In this document: in pieces, positions 19,047 through 27,304 of the stretch | How positions within the stretch are numbered: the stretch's first letter is position 1 | How the letters are laid out: each line of letters begins with the position of its first letter | Origin: Erythrobacter sp. | GTDB lineage: Bacteria; Pseudomonadota; Alphaproteobacteria; Sphingomonadales; Sphingomonadaceae | NCBI RefSeq assembly: GCF_035194505.1 | Contig: NZ_CP136573.1 | Span: 1,661,001 to 1,725,000 of the forward strand | Length of the DNA stretch: 64,000 nucleotides | Reading direction: 5' to 3' | The notes under the pieces: generated by a model | What the model was told of the DNA's origin: nothing | Seen by the model: the letters and a program-made list of their open reading frames with translations, nothing else | Databases searched by the model: none | Made by a program: the position numbers and the translations under genes

Positions 19047-19994
19047 CGGATATGAGTCCAAACATCGCTAATTGCATCTGCGCGCATCAGATCGAGCTAT
19101 CGCTTGAGCTGCCGACCATGCTGAGCCTGTAGTCTTCAAGGTATTTGTTGAAGTCATAGCTGTCGTGCTTAGGCAGCTTCGTTTTTGAACCGGCCTCGTT
19201 CAATATGAATGGTGCAAACATGTAGTCTGACCGATCATCAAGGAAGGACTCGCAGAACCCGAGCAGCGTCTCCCAAACGATCGGCTCCCGCTTGCCGCCA
19301 AGCAATGCTTCTTTCCGGCTATCAAGGGATTTGGGTGTTTGGGTGTCAATCCAGAGATTTGGGTAGGGTGCGCCGCCGATCACGCCCTTCAACAAGGCAT
19401 CCCCGGCATAAAACACTCCCAAACCGCGGGTGATCGCTGGGGAGTGATCAACACTTTGTGCTCCTTCGAAGAGCTTGGGCGCGTGAGGATTCCCGATATC
19501 CCCTCGTTTGCTCAAATGGTCGAGGACAGACTTATGGCTGACAAATCGGTTGTCGAGCCCATGTCCTTCCATTGCCCATTGGTTATCCGAGTCTCGGAAT
19601 GGCAAAGCGGACAGTGCCATCAGATATGCAAGGTCCAGGCTAACCGGCATTCGTGCTGTCGTCGCAAAATTCTGGATCCGGAAACCTCGATCAATGCCAG
19701 GACCGATGAAATCAACAGGGGCATCCCAATCTGCTTCGCGGTAAAATTTTTCGATAATTGCCGTATTTTTTAGAAACGGATATTCAGAACTGGACCAGAG
19801 ATTAGCAGCTCTCTTGAAGTCCTCTAACGTCATTGCTCGACTCATTTTGCCGATTTCTGTAATTTCCTCCTCACTCTCCTTCCCAACAATTGCACGATTT
19901 CGCACTGGAAATCCAGCTATCCATGCGGTGCACTTTACATCAAGGCCAGTATTGCCCTCTTTGAACCAGTTCCGCATGTCCCGCACGGTCTTTA

Positions 19995-21046
19995 GAGCGG
20001 TTTCCATTCATTCCGGCTCATATCCGCAAGATTTGAAGTAATTGGCGCATTCGGCAGGCTGGAAGATGTCGACGAGCCGGCCGATCAAGTCCCACAACCC
20101 GCTGACGGTTCGCTCACCCGCCTTGCGGAGCATGGCTTTGAGCCGGGAGAATGCCTTCTCGATAGGGTTGAAGTCCGGGCTGTATGGCGGGAGGAAGCGC
20201 AGCGTTGCACCGGCCGCTTCGATCCTTTCCTTCACTGCCGCCCGTTTGTGGCTCGAGAGGTTGTCCATGATGACCACGTCACCGGGTTGCAACTCGGGCA
20301 CCAGAACCTGCGCCACATAGGCTTCGAACCAGTCGCCGTTGATCGGCCCGTCCAGCACCATCGGCGCGACCATGCCGGTCATTCGCAGTCCCGCGACCAG
20401 CGTGGTGGTCTTGCGGTGGCCGTGCGGGAAGCCCATCCGCAGCCGCTCGCCCTTCGGGCAGCGGCCATGGCTGCGGGTCATGTTGGTGGCGGTCCACGTC
20501 TCGTCGATGAAGACGAGGCGTTCGGGTTCGAGATCGATCTGGCCGTCGAACCAATGCTGCCGTTGCCTCAGGACGTCGGGACGGTCCTGCTCGATCGCGT
20601 GGCCGGTCTTTTTTTGCGCGTGATCCCGTGACGCACGAAGAAGCGATGCACCGTGCCGATACCGACCAGGGCCCCACGCTCGATCAGCCGCGCCTGAACC
20701 TCGACCAGGGTCATGTCGCCTTGCTCGGCGATCAGCTCCCGAATGAAGCCGCCGTGCGCTTCGATCTTGCCTGAATGCCGGTCACCGCCGCGCGGCTTGG
20801 CAACGGCCCGGCCATGCTCAAGCGCTCTTCGCCGCCAGCGGATCGCGCTCGACACGCTGACCCCAAAGCGCGCCGCCGCCGCGTGGCAGCTCAGGCCGCC
20901 ATCAATCGCTGCAACGACCCTGTCCCGAAGATCCTGTGAAAGCGTTCGTGCCATCCGTGCTGGCCTCCTGCCACCAGCAGGAAGTCTGAATCACAACGGC
21001 GCCGCGAAGGGAATCCCTGACGAATCAGATCGTGTGGAAACCGCTC
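19995..21046. mobile_element. IS630-family insertion sequence
   Basis: A 1052-bp element with 12-bp perfect terminal inverted repeats (GAGCGGTTTCCA) and a duplicated TA on both sides (19993-19994 and 21047-21048), the target rule of the IS630/Tc1-mariner superfamily. It encodes one transposase made by frameshifting, on the minus strand. It is intact in appearance, so the insertion is probably recent. Confidence 0.93.
20008..20954 (-). CDS. IS630-family transposase (orfA-orfB, frameshifted)
   Basis: orfA (20954 to 20568) carries the N-terminal helix-turn-helix (GGLSCHAAAARFGVSVSSAI). orfB (to 20008) carries the DDE domain: LVFIDETWTATNM, VVIMDNLSSHK and PYSPDFNPIEKAFSRLK, supplying Asp, Asp and Glu. 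The frames join by a -1 shift at a run of seven A followed by G on the coding strand (plus-strand T run at 20609-20615), a typical slippery site. Full length through the shift is about 315 residues, normal for the family. Confidence 0.92.
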
Positions 21047-21485
21047 TAGCCAGGCGTCGAGCGTGAGCCATATCTGGTTTTCATGGCCGAGCACCTTCCA
21101 GAACAGAATTTCATCGCCAACCGTCTTCCAACGGCAAGGTCGTGCCCCTGCGTAGATCGAGAATAATCTATGCGAATTTTTGCTGTGTTGATCAATGAGA
21201 TCAATTGCTTCTTTCCAGTGGGCAAAGAAGCCTTCTTGCATGCGATCATAGAATTGTTTGATGTATCGGGACCAATCCCGACCGCTCGCATTCTGCGCAA
21301 TAAGTGGCTGCTTGAATTGGGTCGAACCAACTATATCGGCGCTCAAAAAGAGCTTCAGTTTAGGGGAGAGCGCTTCCTGAAAGCATCTCCGCAGAAAGGC
21401 ATCATCACCTTCGTGAACACCTGAGCGATCGGCACTTTCGAGACTCAAACCCGCCCCCTTCAACCTCAGAACCCACAATCAAGCT

Positions 21486-22058
21486 TCAGGCCCCTTCAAG
21501 CGGCTCGAATTCAAGCGGCACGTCAGCCCATTTTTGCCACAACAAAACAGCTTCTACTGGCACTTCAAAATGAGCAGCGATCATATGCTTGTCGCCGTCA
21601 AATTTCTCTTCGACTTCCTTGTATTCGCTGTCCGGGATTAAAATCATCGCGCCAAGCGTGGAGTCTGGCGCGGCTTCTAGCCTGTCTATCTGGCTCATGG
21701 CCTTGCATGCGCGATCCGGATTGCCAGCAAAATTATCGACAGAGTCTCCAGCCGCCTCACATTTGGCTGTCACCACTTTTACCATGGCGCGGCCCAAAAG
21801 CGCCGCCTTCAGCAAACGCTTGCGATTTTCCAGATGCCAAGGATTGCTGTCGATAGCAGAAGTTGCTTCGATAATTTGCTTCTTTTGATCATCGGACAGG
21901 AGCCAGCCAAACTTGCCATTCCCTTTCGAGAGGTCATCAACAAATTGATCAACATCCACTCGGCGTGTGCTCAAACCGCCGAGTTCCTGCCAGATGCTCG
22001 CAAGTGCAGCGCCAACTTTTACAGGTGGGGAGGATGATGCGGACGAAGGCTCCGACAC
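21486..22058 (-). CDS. Unknown island protein, first gene of the cyclase operon
   Basis: A 190-residue predicted soluble protein. The GTG at 22058 is chosen because GGAG lies eight bases upstream (GGAGAATCGACT then GTG). A TTG reading from 22154 overlaps the rpoN stop and is less likely. There are no membrane segments. The middle is helical and Lys/Glu-rich (DDQKKQIIEATSAI, ENRKRLLKAALLGRAMVKVV). The end (MIAAHFEVPVEAVLLWQKW) resembles a small helix-turn-helix-like motif also seen near ImmA/IrrE peptidases, but no HEXXH is present. It ends seven bases before the cyclase start, so the two were one operon. Function unknown. Confidence 0.6.
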   Translation of the reverse strand: MSEPSSASSSPPVKVGAALASIWQELGGLSTRRVDVDQFVDDLSKGNGKFGWLLSDDQKKQIIEATSAIDSNPWHLENRKRLLKAALLGRAMVKVVTAKCEAAGDSVDNFAGNPDRACKAMSQIDRLEAAPDSTLGAMILIPDSEYKEVEEKFDGDKHMIAAHFEVPVEAVLLWQKWADVPLEFEPLEGA

Positions 22059-22150
22059 AGTCGATTCTCCAATGAACGCAGCGCTCAATGCGCAGGAAGC
22101 CCTAATTTTGCAAGATTTCTTGCTGTTATCAGTTAACTTTTTCCCCGGGA

Positions 22151-23644
22151 TCAACGCGCGCCCGCCAGCTTCTTGGCGCGCCGCCGCTCCGCGCTCGACC
22201 CCAGACCGATTGCCTCGCGATATTTGGCCACGGTGCGGCGGGCGAGATCGAAGCCTTCCTTCTGGAGCATCTCGGCCAGTTGCTGATCGGACAGGATGTC
22301 CTTGATCGTTTCGGCATCAATCAGCGCCTTGATCCGCGCCTTGATCGCTTCGGAGGAGGCCCCCTCGCCATCGGCTGACGCCACCCCGCTGGTGAAGAAG
22401 TATTTCAGCTCGAAAGTGCCGCGCTCGCACCACAGGTACTTGTTGCTGGTGACCCGGCTGACGGTGCTTTCGTGCATCTCGATCTTCTCGGCCACCTCGC
22501 GCAAGGTGAGCGGGCGCAGTTCGGCAACGCCGCGGCGGAAGAATCCGTCCTGCTGGCGCACGATTTCGGCGGCGGTCTTGAGGATGGTCTTCTGGCGCTG
22601 GTCCAGCGCGCGGATCAGCCAATGCGCATCCGCCAGCTTTTCCTTGAGCCAAACCTGCGATTCGCGGTTGCTCGGCCCGGCATTGAGTTCGACGTAGTAG
22701 CTGCGGTTGACGATCAGCTTGGGCAAGGTGTCTTCGTTGAGCGCAATCTCCCACCCCCCGCTCGCATTGGCGGTGAGCAGGATATCGGGCACCACCGTGC
22801 TGGTGGCAGAGGGCGCAAAGGCAAGCCCGGGGCGCGGATTGTAGCTGCGCAGTTCGCGCAGCATGTCGGCAAAGTCCTCGTCATCCACGCGGCACAGGCG
22901 TTTGAGCCGCTCGACTTCACCGCGCGCGACCAGTTCGAGATTGTCGATCAGCGCCTTCATGCAAGGATCATAGCGGTCCGCCTCGCGCGCCTGGATGGCG
23001 ATGCATTCAGCGAGGTTGCGCGCCCCCACGCCGGACGGGTCGAGCGTCTGCACCAGCCGCAGCGCGGCCTTGGCATCGAAGATATCGACCCCGAGATCGT
23101 CGGCCACTTCGTCCAGCGGAGTGAGAAGATAGCCTGCCTCGTCGAGCAGGCCGATGACGTGGCGGGCAATGAAAGCGGCCTGCGGATCGGAGGTGGCCGC
23201 GCCGATCTGAGCTTCGAGATGCTCGGCGAGCGTCAGTTCGGCGGCGTGGAGCTGTTCCCAGTCGGGCAGCTCGTCGAAGTCTCCTCCGCTGGCGGAGGCC
23301 GCGCCCCATTCGGCATCGCGGGCCGAGCGCGCCTCGCCATCGCCGGTGTCCCAGTCGCGGTCCACGGAAGACAGATCGAGCGGCGCATCGCCCTCGCCGC
23401 CGCCTGCCAGCATCAGCTGATCGGCGGTTGCATCCTCGCCCGCCGGAGCCGCGATCTCGCCGCGTTCCGGTTCGTCGGGCGCAGGCGTGGCGGTGTCCAG
23501 AAGGGGATTGGCCTCCATCGCCTCGGCAATGAAGGTTTCGATTTCGAGGTTGGAGGCCGCCAGCAGCTTGATCGCCTGCTGCAATTGCGGCGTCATCACC
23601 AGCGATTGCGTCTGCCTGAGATCGAGGCGCGGGCCTAATGCCAT
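22151..23644 (-). CDS. rpoN: RNA polymerase sigma-54 factor
   Basis: A 497-residue alternative sigma factor. Region I is the Gln-rich start (LDLRQTQSLVMTPQLQQAIKLL), followed by an acidic region II, the core-binding domain, a helix-turn-helix (LREVAEKIEMHESTVSRVTS) and the RpoN box (ARRTVAKYREAIGL). It directs transcription of -24/-12 promoters with enhancer-binding activators. The gene is complete even though the island is joined to its last codons. lptB lies ten bases upstream on the same strand, the conserved alphaproteobacterial lptB-rpoN pair. Confidence 0.97.
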   Translation of the reverse strand: MALGPRLDLRQTQSLVMTPQLQQAIKLLAASNLEIETFIAEAMEANPLLDTATPAPDEPERGEIAAPAGEDATADQLMLAGGGEGDAPLDLSSVDRDWDTGDGEARSARDAEWGAASASGGDFDELPDWEQLHAAELTLAEHLEAQIGAATSDPQAAFIARHVIGLLDEAGYLLTPLDEVADDLGVDIFDAKAALRLVQTLDPSGVGARNLAECIAIQAREADRYDPCMKALIDNLELVARGEVERLKRLCRVDDEDFADMLRELRSYNPRPGLAFAPSATSTVVPDILLTANASGGWEIALNEDTLPKLIVNRSYYVELNAGPSNRESQVWLKEKLADAHWLIRALDQRQKTILKTAAEIVRQQDGFFRRGVAELRPLTLREVAEKIEMHESTVSRVTSNKYLWCERGTFELKYFFTSGVASADGEGASSEAIKARIKALIDAETIKDILSDQQLAEMLQKEGFDLARRTVAKYREAIGLGSSAERRRAKKLAGAR

Positions 23645-23653
23645 CGCGAAACG

Positions 23654-24439
23654 CTAAAGCGTGAAGCTCTCGCCCAGATAGAGCCGGCGCACGTTCTCGT
23701 CCGCGACCAGCTCCTGCGGGCTCCCGGCAAACAGCACCTGCCCGCCATAGATGATGCAGGCGCGGTCGACGATATCGAGCGTTTCGCGCACGTTGTGATC
23801 GGTGATCAGCACGCCGATGCCGCGCGCCTTGAGATCGCGCACCAACTCGCGGATATCGCTGATCGACAGCGGGTCGATGCCCGCAAAAGGCTCGTCGAGC
23901 AGCATGATCGAAGGCTTGGCCGCCAGCGCCCGGGCAATCTCGCAGCGCCGCCGCTCGCCACCGGACAGCGCCATCGCCGGGCTTTCGCGCAGGCGGGTGA
24001 GACCGAATTCGTCGAGCAGCCGCTCCAGCTCGCCCGCGCGGGTGGCGGCATCGGGCTCGACCAGTTCGAGCACGCAGGTGATGTTCTGCTCCACCGTCAT
24101 GCCGCGGAAGATGCTGGTTTCCTGCGGCAGATAGCCAAGGCCGAGGATCGCGCGGCGATACATCGGCAGCTTGGTCACATCCTCGCCATCCATCAGGATG
24201 CGGCCCGAATCCGGCTTCACCAGCCCCATGATCGAATAGAAACAGGTGGTCTTGCCCGCGCCGTTGGGGCCGAGCAGGCCGAGCACTTCGCCCTTGGCCA
24301 CGGTCAGCGAGATATCGGTCAGCACCGCGCGCTTGTCGTAGCTCTTGGCGATCGAGATCACCTCAAGCCCGCTTCCCAGCGGCTGGCTGGTGGCGGAGGC
24401 TTCCGCCGCCGGTTCGGTGAGAGTGGACTCGGTCATCAC
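23654..24439 (-). CDS. lptB: LPS export ABC transporter ATPase LptB
   Basis: A 261-residue ABC ATPase that powers LPS extraction from the inner membrane by LptFG. It has Walker A GLLGPNGAGKTT near residue 50, the Q-loop YLPQETSIFRG, signature LSGGERRRCEIARALA, Walker B SIMLLDEPFAGID and the switch His in LITDHNVRETL. About 25 extra N-terminal residues (Ala/Ser/Glu-rich) precede the domain. lptA and lptC are not directly upstream here. Confidence 0.95.
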   Translation of the reverse strand: MMTESTLTEPAAEASATSQPLGSGLEVISIAKSYDKRAVLTDISLTVAKGEVLGLLGPNGAGKTTCFYSIMGLVKPDSGRILMDGEDVTKLPMYRRAILGLGYLPQETSIFRGMTVEQNITCVLELVEPDAATRAGELERLLDEFGLTRLRESPAMALSGGERRRCEIARALAAKPSIMLLDEPFAGIDPLSISDIRELVRDLKARGIGVLITDHNVRETLDIVDRACIIYGGQVLFAGSPQELVADENVRRLYLGESFTL

Positions 24440-24683
24440 CGCTGGTCTTTAGCAGCCCTGAAGCCCTAGGAAAGACTTCGCACGCGTTTGGCAGGATTTT
24501 TGCTTAGTCGCTGTTGCGCGCACGGGACAGCGGCGCGCGCGGGACAAACTCCGCGCCATTTCCGCCGCTTGCTGCGGCTCACTTGCGCACCGCGCAACAA
24601 AGCGAGGAATTTGCACCCCGTGTTGCAACTTCCGCCGCGCTTTGCGATACTCCCCCAGCACAAAAACGTCGGGGAGCGACGAC

Positions 24684-25061
24684 ATGGGGAAAGCATCGGG
24701 GCAGCACGAAGCACAGGCGACCGCCAAGACGCGGGCGCGCGACTGGCGCCGATCGATGAGCGATCATGTCGCTTACGGCCTGCTGGTCTACACCGGCTTG
24801 CAGATCTTCGTGACCGTCAAAGCGCTGAGCGAAGGCACCTCCGGCGTGTTGCCCTATCTTGCCCTGATCGTACTGGTAGCGGGGATCATTCCGGCGCTGC
24901 GCTGGTTCGAACGGCGCTGGTCCGGCCTCGATGACGCAGAGGCGGCCGATGAAGCCTATGCCCCAGCCTTCAAGCGCGACATCACCGCGCTGTGGCTGCT
25001 GGCTGTCGGCCTGCCGTTCTTCCTCACCGCCCTGTGCAAGGCGGTTTTGAGTATTGTCTGA
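24684..25061 (+). CDS. Small three-helix membrane protein, unknown
   Basis: A 125-residue protein. A basic N-terminus (TAKTRARDWRRSMSDHVAYG) leads to hydrophobic segments LLVYTGLQIFVTVKAL, VLPYLALIVLVAGIIPAL and ALWLLAVGLPFFLTALCKAV. The ATG at 24684 follows GGGGAGC, a good ribosome binding site; the longer frame from 24642 adds an unlikely lead. No family recognised. The upstream gap (24440-24683) holds GC-rich direct repeats but no gene I can support. Confidence 0.65.
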   Translation: MGKASGQHEAQATAKTRARDWRRSMSDHVAYGLLVYTGLQIFVTVKALSEGTSGVLPYLALIVLVAGIIPALRWFERRWSGLDDAEAADEAYAPAFKRDITALWLLAVGLPFFLTALCKAVLSIV

Positions 25062-25245
25062 TTTGTATTTCGCATCGCCTCCGCGATGCGAAATCCTCCC
25101 TCACGCGGCCTGACGGCCCCGTCGCTGCGGGCGGCCATTCGGCCTTGCGGTCGCTAGCGCGACCGCAATCAGCACTTCACCGATGGGTTGGCACTGGCCT
25201 CGGGCGCCCTGCGCCCGCGAGCGCACGCGCGCGAGCCGCAGTTGC

Positions 25246-25300
25246 CCCGTGGCCTTGGCCACGGGAATAGCACCGAGGATGAACCCGCGGAGGCGGGTTC
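25246..25300. repeat. Hairpin pair just beyond ppa
   Basis: CCCGTGGCC-TT-GGCCACGGG (25246-25265) and GAACCCGC-GGAG-GCGGGTTC (25281-25300). The second ends one base before the ppa stop codon on the opposite-strand reading, so it would be the first structure in the ppa trailer. It shares the GGAG loop and GAGGAYGA lead with the hairpin beyond ctrA. Confidence 0.6.
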
Positions 25301-25301
25301 A

Positions 25302-25832
25302 CTACTTGGCAGCGTACCGCTCGATCGCCTCGATGGTGACCTTGCGCGCTTCGGCGGCATCACCCCACTTGCCCACGCGCACCCACTTTTCGGTTTCGAG
25401 ATCCTTGTAGTGGGTGAAGAAGTGCTCGATCTGCTGGCAGATGATGTCGGGCAGATCGCCGGTTTCCACCACATCGGCGTAATAGGGGAAGGTCTCGTTC
25501 ACCGGCACGCAGACCAACTTTTCATCGCCGCCCTGCTCGTCTTCGAGGTTCAGCACGCCGATCGGGCGCGCACGCACCACGCAACCCGGAATGAAGGGCG
25601 AGCGCGAGATCACCAGCGCATCAAGCGGATCGCCATCGGGCGAAAGGGTGTGCGGCACGAAGCCGTAATTGGCCGGATAGCGCATCGGCGTGTGCAGAAT
25701 CCGGTCCACGAACAGCGCGCCGCTCTCCTTGTCGAACTCGTACTTCACCGGCTCCCCGCCGGTCGGCACTTCGATGATGACGTTGAGATCGTTCGGCGGG
25801 TTCTTGCCGGTGGGAATCTTGTCGATGCGCAT
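25302..25832 (-). CDS. ppa: Inorganic pyrophosphatase
   Basis: A 176-residue family I soluble pyrophosphatase. It has EKESGALFVDR, MRYPANYGFVPHTLSPDGDPLDALV (shown here in parts: NYGFVPHTL and DGDPLDALV), where the conserved Asp residues bind Mg2+, and DIICQQIEHFF. It hydrolyses PPi from biosynthetic reactions. Length is standard and it is transcribed divergently from hisS. Confidence 0.97.
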   Translation of the reverse strand: MRIDKIPTGKNPPNDLNVIIEVPTGGEPVKYEFDKESGALFVDRILHTPMRYPANYGFVPHTLSPDGDPLDALVISRSPFIPGCVVRARPIGVLNLEDEQGGDEKLVCVPVNETFPYYADVVETGDLPDIICQQIEHFFTHYKDLETEKWVRVGKWGDAAEARKVTIEAIERYAAK

Positions 25833-25936
25833 GGATGTTCTCTTTTGTGTTGTTTGGCAGGAGAGGTAACGCGCGGGCCTTTAATCCGTGCCACAGGATT
25901 GCGAAAGGGGCCGCGTGGCCCTAATCGCGCGGGACT

Positions 25937-27292
25937 ATGGGCAAGAACACTCCCCAAGCGATCCGCGGGACGCAGGACATTTTCGGCACCGAGGCCGAGG
26001 CTTTCGCCTTCGTGGTCGAAACCTTCGAGCGCGTGCGCCGCCTCTATCGCTTCCGCCGGGTGGAAATGCCGGTGTTCGAAAAGACCGAGGTGTTCGCGCG
26101 GTCCTTGGGCGAGACGACCGATGTGGTGTCGAAGGAAATGTATTCCTTCGAGGATCGCGGCGGCGAATCGCTGACGCTGCGCCCGGAGTTTACGGCGGGC
26201 ATCGCACGCGCCTTCCTCACCAATGGCTGGCAGCAATATGCGCCGCTGAAGGTCGCCACCCACGGCCCGCTGTTCCGTTACGAGCGCCCGCAAAAGGGCC
26301 GCTACCGCCAGTTCCACCAGATCGACGCCGAGGTGATCGGCGCGGGCGAGCCGCAGGCCGATGTCGAGCTGCTCGCGATGGCGGATCAACTGCTGCGCGA
26401 GCTGGGCATCCATGATGTCACCCTCCACCTCAACACGCTGGGCGATGCGGAGAGCCGCGAGAGATGGCGGGCTCAGTTAATCGTATATTTTTCTAATATT
26501 CGAAGTGAGCTGTCCCATGAATCACAAGAGCGGTTGGATAAAAACCCACTCCGCATACTAGACAGCAAGGATCCCAAGGATCAGATGTTGATTAGGGGCG
26601 GCCCTCAAATTGACAGCTTTTTGTCTGACAAAGCGTATAAATTCTTCATGGAGGTTCAACGAGGCCTTGATGATGCAGGGGTAAAGTATCTGCGTTCTGG
26701 AACCCTCGTGCGCGGGCTCGATTACTATCGCCACACCGCGTTTGAATTCATCCCCGACGAGGGCAGCGCCTCGGCCGAAGCTTTGGGGAGCCAGAGCACG
26801 GTGCTGGGCGGCGGACGCTATGACGGGCTGATGGAATCGCTCGGCGGCGCGCCGACGCCTGCTGTGGGCTGGGCTGCGGGGATCGAGCGGCTGGCAATGC
26901 TGGTGGGGTCGCGGGAGGAGGACCTTCCGGTGGTCGTCATCACTTCAGAGCATGATGACTGTTTGCGCGATGTGTGGAGACTAGCTGCGGCGTTCAGGCG
27001 AACAAACGTCAGCGTAGAGGCAATCTCTACCGGAAGCAGAAGAAAGCGCTACGACAAGGCTCAATCACTTCGCCCTCAGATTGTCGTGCTGGTAATCCCA
27101 CCCGAAGGCGAATTCGATTGTGACATGTTAATCGAGATAAAGCGCGGCAGAGGTGCAGGCCAGGTCTCGCCGCATGAAACTGAGGCGCGTGCGGCTGACT
27201 ACATGAGCAAATTCGGTGTAGTTGTTCCTGCGCAGATTGGACGTGATCGCGGCTTCGACTTGCAGTTCAGCTGGCCGAAAGACTCGGTCTGA
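25937..27292 (+). CDS. hisS: Histidyl-tRNA synthetase, compositionally mosaic
   Basis: A 451-residue class II synthetase. Visible are motif 2 (GPLFRYERPQKGRYRQFHQID), the histidine-A motif LVRGLDYYRHTAFEF near residue 258, and the motif 3 region SQSTVLGGGRYDGL...AAGIERL. The catalytic core is GC-rich like its neighbours. The insertion region (about residues 176-256) and the C-terminal anticodon-binding domain (about 335-451) are much richer in A/T. Frame and motifs are intact, so it is presumably functional, with parts replaced by recombination or an unusual origin. Confidence 0.94.
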   Translation: MGKNTPQAIRGTQDIFGTEAEAFAFVVETFERVRRLYRFRRVEMPVFEKTEVFARSLGETTDVVSKEMYSFEDRGGESLTLRPEFTAGIARAFLTNGWQQYAPLKVATHGPLFRYERPQKGRYRQFHQIDAEVIGAGEPQADVELLAMADQLLRELGIHDVTLHLNTLGDAESRERWRAQLIVYFSNIRSELSHESQERLDKNPLRILDSKDPKDQMLIRGGPQIDSFLSDKAYKFFMEVQRGLDDAGVKYLRSGTLVRGLDYYRHTAFEFIPDEGSASAEALGSQSTVLGGGRYDGLMESLGGAPTPAVGWAAGIERLAMLVGSREEDLPVVVITSEHDDCLRDVWRLAAAFRRTNVSVEAISTGSRRKRYDKAQSLRPQIVVLVIPPEGEFDCDMLIEIKRGRGAGQVSPHETEARAADYMSKFGVVVPAQIGRDRGFDLQFSWPKDSV

Positions 27293-27304
27293 GTCGGAAG
27301 AGAT

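Larger units (their letters stand above)
19087..21478 (-). pseudogene. Class III nucleotide-cyclase-like gene split by an IS
   Basis: Removing the insertion 19995-21046 and one TA restores one frame of 445 codons (join ...LTLDAWL + KTVRDMRNWF...). The N-part has LFLSADIVGST (Asp48) and WKTVGDEILF (Asp122), the two metal-binding aspartates of class III cyclases. The C-part has DFIGPGIDRGFRIQNFA, matching the Asn/Arg transition-state motif but with Asp245 for Asn and Arg249 kept. The rest (about 275-445) is unassigned. The start is uncertain; only TTG codons are in frame (21478 or a later one). The N-part as it stands reads on into the IS, giving a 195-residue chimera with an IS-derived tail. 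The C-part alone opens with an ATG created by the IS end. Neither fragment holds all the catalytic motifs, so the gene is probably inactive. The predicted product would be a cyclic nucleotide (cAMP, cGMP, cCMP or cUMP); which one cannot be told. Confidence 0.75.
19002..22180. mobile_element. 3.1-kb genomic island at the 3' end of rpoN
   Basis: Bounded by 28-nt direct repeats of the rpoN tail (19002-19029 and 22153-22180, one mismatch). G+C is clearly lower than in the neighbours; by hand count one 60-base block at 19741 is 20/60, against around 40/60 in flanking genes. It carries a two-gene operon (unknown protein, then cyclase-like protein) interrupted by an IS630-family insertion. No integrase is present, so it is either a decayed or passively mobilised element or a cargo segment exchanged by recombination. 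Confidence 0.75.
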
